A stretch of 64,000 bases of DNA from Gemmatimonadota bacterium (GTDB lineage: Bacteria > Gemmatimonadota > Gemmatimonadetes > Palauibacterales > Palauibacteraceae): NCBI GenBank assembly GCA_022826685.1, contig JAJDUL010000020.1:62001-126000 (forward strand). The letters run 5' to 3'. The translations under genes were made by a program, and so were the position numbers. The notes below the pieces were generated by a model. That model saw only the letters and a list, made by a program, of their open reading frames with translations, made no database searches and was not told the DNA's origin. Below are positions 62,501 to 64,000 of this stretch, piece after piece (the stretch's first letter is position 1; every line of letters starts with the position of its first letter).

Positions 62501-64000
62501 GGAGGCGATCCCCGACCAGACGCTGAAGCCGGGCGATACGTACTGGTTCCTCGGGTTCGGCCACTTCAGCGACCCGGACCGCGACCGGCTGACCTACGCG
62601 GCCGCAACATCGAACGCCGGCGTCGCCACCGTCACCGTGTCGGGAAGCCGGGTGACGATCGAGGCGGTAGCCGAGGGCACGGCCACGGTCACCGTGAGCG
62701 CGACCGACCCCGCCGGCCTGTCGGCCGAGCAGGAGGTCGGCGTGACGGTCGAAGCGGAGAACCGGGCCCCGAGGGCTTCGGGGACGATCGCGGACCAGAC
62801 GATCCCGGCCGGGAGTTCGGTCGACGTAGACGTGTCCTCCAGCTTCACCGATGCCGACGGGGATGAGCTGAGCTACACGGCGAGGAGTTCCAACGGATCG
62901 ATCGCTACGGCCTCGGTGTCGGGCAGCCACGTGACGATCCGGGCCGGGGCCGGGGGACGGACCACGGTCACGGTGACCGCGCGGGATCCGGGGGGGCTGA
63001 CCGCCCGGCAGAGAATCTCCGTGACCGTCCCCAGCCGCGGGCCGACGGGCCGTTCGATCCCGGCGCAGACGATCACCCACGGGGGGACGGTCGACCTGAA
63101 CCTGTCGTCCTACTTCTCGGACCCGGACGGGGACCGCCTGAGATACACCGCCTCGTCGAACGACACCGGCGTGGCCACCGCGAGCGTAATCGGCAACTCT
63201 CTGAGGCTGCGGTCCGTGTCGGCCGGGGCCACGACCGTGGACGTCACCGCCCGCGATCCGGGTGGCCTGACCGCGACGGAGGCCGTCCGGGTCACCGTGC
63301 AGGCGCGCGCCAACCGCGTTCCGACGGGCACCGCGATCCCCGCGCAGACGCTGACCGAGGGGGGCTCGGTCACCCTGGATCTGTCGTCCTATTTCTCGGA
63401 TCCGGACGGAGATCCTCTCGTCTACGGCGGATCGTCGAGCGACGTGGGCGTGGCGACGGCGAGCGTGATCGGCCATTCGCTCTCCATCCGGGCCGTGACG
63501 CCGGGGACGGCCACGGTCACGGCCACCGCGACGGATCCCGGCGGCCTGCGGGCCACGCAGACGGTGTCCGTCAGCGTCGCCCGTCCCGACAACCAGCCGC
63601 CGATGTCGGTCGGCACGATCCCCGACGAGACCCTCAACGCGGATGAGTCCGCCACGATACAGCTGTCCTCGTATTTCAACGATCCGGACGCGGACGCGCT
63701 GACGTACGCGGCCTCCGTGTCGCAGACGCGCGTGGCCACGGTGTCGGTATCCGGCAGCGGCGTGACGGTCACTGGGCGAGCACGCGGAACCGCCACGGTG
63801 ACGACGACGGCCCGCGACCCCGGCGGACTCGAGGCGAGGCAGACGTTCGACGTGACGGTGCGCAACAGCGCGCCGGAGGACAGGGGCACGATTCCGGCGA
63901 CCGCGATCGCCGTGAACGCGACGACCGCCATCGACGCGACGGCGTACTTCCGCGACCGAGACGGAGACCCGCTCTCCTACACGGCGGAGACCTCCGACGC
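59562..64000 (+). CDS. Very long lipoprotein of tandem cadherin/Ig-like repeats (partial)
   Basis: At least 1479 codons; the gene runs off the right edge. The N-terminus is a lipoprotein signal ('VVWVVAC') and a Pro-rich linker, so the protein is anchored in the envelope. From 59718 it consists of sixteen repeats of about 80-95 residues (the last cut off) with the pattern 'SSYFxDPDGDxLTY', 'ATVSVSGSxVTI', 'GTATVTVTARDPGGLxATQ'. The DPDGD loop is a probable calcium site, as in cadherin-like and VCBS-type adhesin domains. It likely projects from the surface as an adhesin or spacer; a C-terminal functional domain may lie beyond the window. Confidence 0.85.
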   Translation, partial: MKSRGLWVRRRASWGAGALLVVWVVACGEGGGGPLTPGQPPPAPPPPPPTTPNRAPEPAGSIPARELTAGETASFEVSSYFRDPDGDALTYAAGSSDGSVATASASGATVTITAVAAGTATVTVTARDPRGLTATQNAAVTVQPANRAPETVDSIPARTLAPGQGDAFDVSSYFSDPDGDALTYAAASSDAAVVTAAASGATVTMTGVAPGTATVTVTARDPAGLAAEQEIGVTVTSGSNRAPEGVRQIADLTLTEGLTSTFNVLSYFTDPDGDRLSLSGRASNPDIVGVTLSGGALSITGVSAGQTTVELSARDPGNLTATMSFGVAVTKGPPMAVGEIPRDTLNVGETVTLDLSEYFRDPDGDPLTYGATAFFSRIATISVSGSVMTIEGAAEGSTSITATASDPDGNEATQRTRITVRQPNQPPVTRGEIRDRTVAPGETTSIYLGSYFDDRDALTYAAASSNEAVATVAVEDNRATVTGVARGTAEIAVTARDPAGLEAGQSFAVTVPNGAPQGQGTLPGDTLNVGDAVMVDLSSYFTDPDGDPLTYTAEPFFERVATATVSGSVMTITGRSDGSTSLRVTARDPEGLEATQRTRIRVRQPNRPPAVKDAIPDQTVAAGRSARIAMFFHFEDPDRDRLTYTAVTSDAAVATATASSSTVRVEGVARGTADVTVTARDPGGLEATQSFRVTVPNSAPEATGSIPRDSLDVGETVSVDLAPYFEDRDGDPLSYSAESLLEFRARATVSGSVMTIEGVGGGRTSVTVTARDPDGLEATQRAYFTVIQPNRSPETRDAIPDQTVDLGDTERLSMFFYFEDPDRDDLEYLTESSDPAVASVSADGRSVRITAVARGTARITIVARDPGGLEARQSFAVTVPNSGPKDTGDIPEHSLNVGETWSVDLVPYFTDADGDPLTYTADVFFDHVADATVAGGVMTVEGLEDGRTSITVTARDPEGLEATQRTRVTVIQPNRPPESTEAIPDQTLKPGDTYWFLGFGHFSDPDRDRLTYAAATSNAGVATVTVSGSRVTIEAVAEGTATVTVSATDPAGLSAEQEVGVTVEAENRAPRASGTIADQTIPAGSSVDVDVSSSFTDADGDELSYTARSSNGSIATASVSGSHVTIRAGAGGRTTVTVTARDPGGLTARQRISVTVPSRGPTGRSIPAQTITHGGTVDLNLSSYFSDPDGDRLRYTASSNDTGVATASVIGNSLRLRSVSAGATTVDVTARDPGGLTATEAVRVTVQARANRVPTGTAIPAQTLTEGGSVTLDLSSYFSDPDGDPLVYGGSSSDVGVATASVIGHSLSIRAVTPGTATVTATATDPGGLRATQTVSVSVARPDNQPPMSVGTIPDETLNADESATIQLSSYFNDPDADALTYAASVSQTRVATVSVSGSGVTVTGRARGTATVTTTARDPGGLEARQTFDVTVRNSAPEDRGTIPATAIAVNATTAIDATAYFRDRDGDPLSYTAETSD
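59718..64000 (+). repeat. Array of sixteen ~260-bp coding repeats with two-domain periodicity
   Basis: Repeat starts read NRAPE, NRPPE, NSAPE or similar. From repeat 4 to 11 two subtypes alternate: one with 'IPxDTLNVGE' (4, 6, 8, 10) and one with 'AIPDQTVxxG' (5, 7, 9, 11). This indicates growth by duplication of two-repeat blocks. The first and last repeats are more divergent. Confidence 0.8.

Noticed and set aside
59244-63476. Long minus-strand open frames opposite the repeat lipoprotein
   Set aside because: They are shadows of the repeat array; their repeat pattern follows the DNA repeats and shows no signal peptide or domain.

Overview
The window is a GC-rich (roughly two thirds G+C), gene-dense bacterial chromosome segment with many GTG/TTG starts and many 1-4 bp gene overlaps. 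It is rich in exported lipoproteins, TonB-linked proteins, TolB-like propellers, tandem amidohydrolases and FecR/ECF signalling, a repertoire typical of Gemmatimonadota or a related Gram-negative phylum. That placement is inferred from gene content alone. No rRNA, tRNA, CRISPR array, insertion sequence or prophage was seen.

Layout. 1-3672: start of an ECF sigma factor, divergent from a TolB-like lipoprotein and a FecR-domain protein with a long basic tail. 3683-5341: an AhpD/CMD-family gene whose catalytic motif is interrupted by an in-frame TGA followed by a SECIS-like hairpin, which makes it a strong selenoprotein candidate; it lies downstream of a trans-3-hydroxy-L-proline dehydratase. 5435-11240: a MIP channel, a VOC protein and a three-gene 2-oxoacid:ferredoxin oxidoreductase operon with a GltD-like flavoprotein. 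11481-22640: metabolic genes (aldolase-like protein, two zinc dehydrogenases, a sialidase-like lipoprotein, an NCS2 permease fused to an anti-sigma-kinase-like domain, a PLP decarboxylase, a serine hydrolase and a sarcosine-oxidase-like enzyme). 22685-28023: an RND metal-efflux operon. 28319-36167: signal peptidase I, an outer-membrane protein, a methyltransferase, small membrane and exported proteins, an OsmC protein and an M20 peptidase.

36198-40562 is a compact iron/heme locus: a near-consensus Fur box drives a lipoprotein resembling CbiX/CbiK chelatases, a HmuY-like lipoprotein and a TonB-dependent receptor, with tight or overlapping junctions. 40629-46297 holds an FG-GAP protein, a PQQ-type quinoprotein with an unexpected CxxCH, a sulfotransferase and RecQ. 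46501-51023 is a tandem pair of paralogous TPR-thioredoxin lipoproteins. 51045-53670 has two bacterial PH-domain membrane proteins and a YaeJ-like release factor. 53709-58239 is an operon of three amidohydrolases, of which only the middle one keeps its metal ligands. 58476-64000 has two small exported proteins and a very long lipoprotein of tandem cadherin/Ig-like repeats that runs off the window.

The points most worth follow-up are the candidate selenoprotein, the Fur-controlled heme locus with a surface or periplasmic chelatase-like lipoprotein, the NCS2-RsbW-like fusion, and the amidohydrolase trio with two apparent pseudoenzymes.
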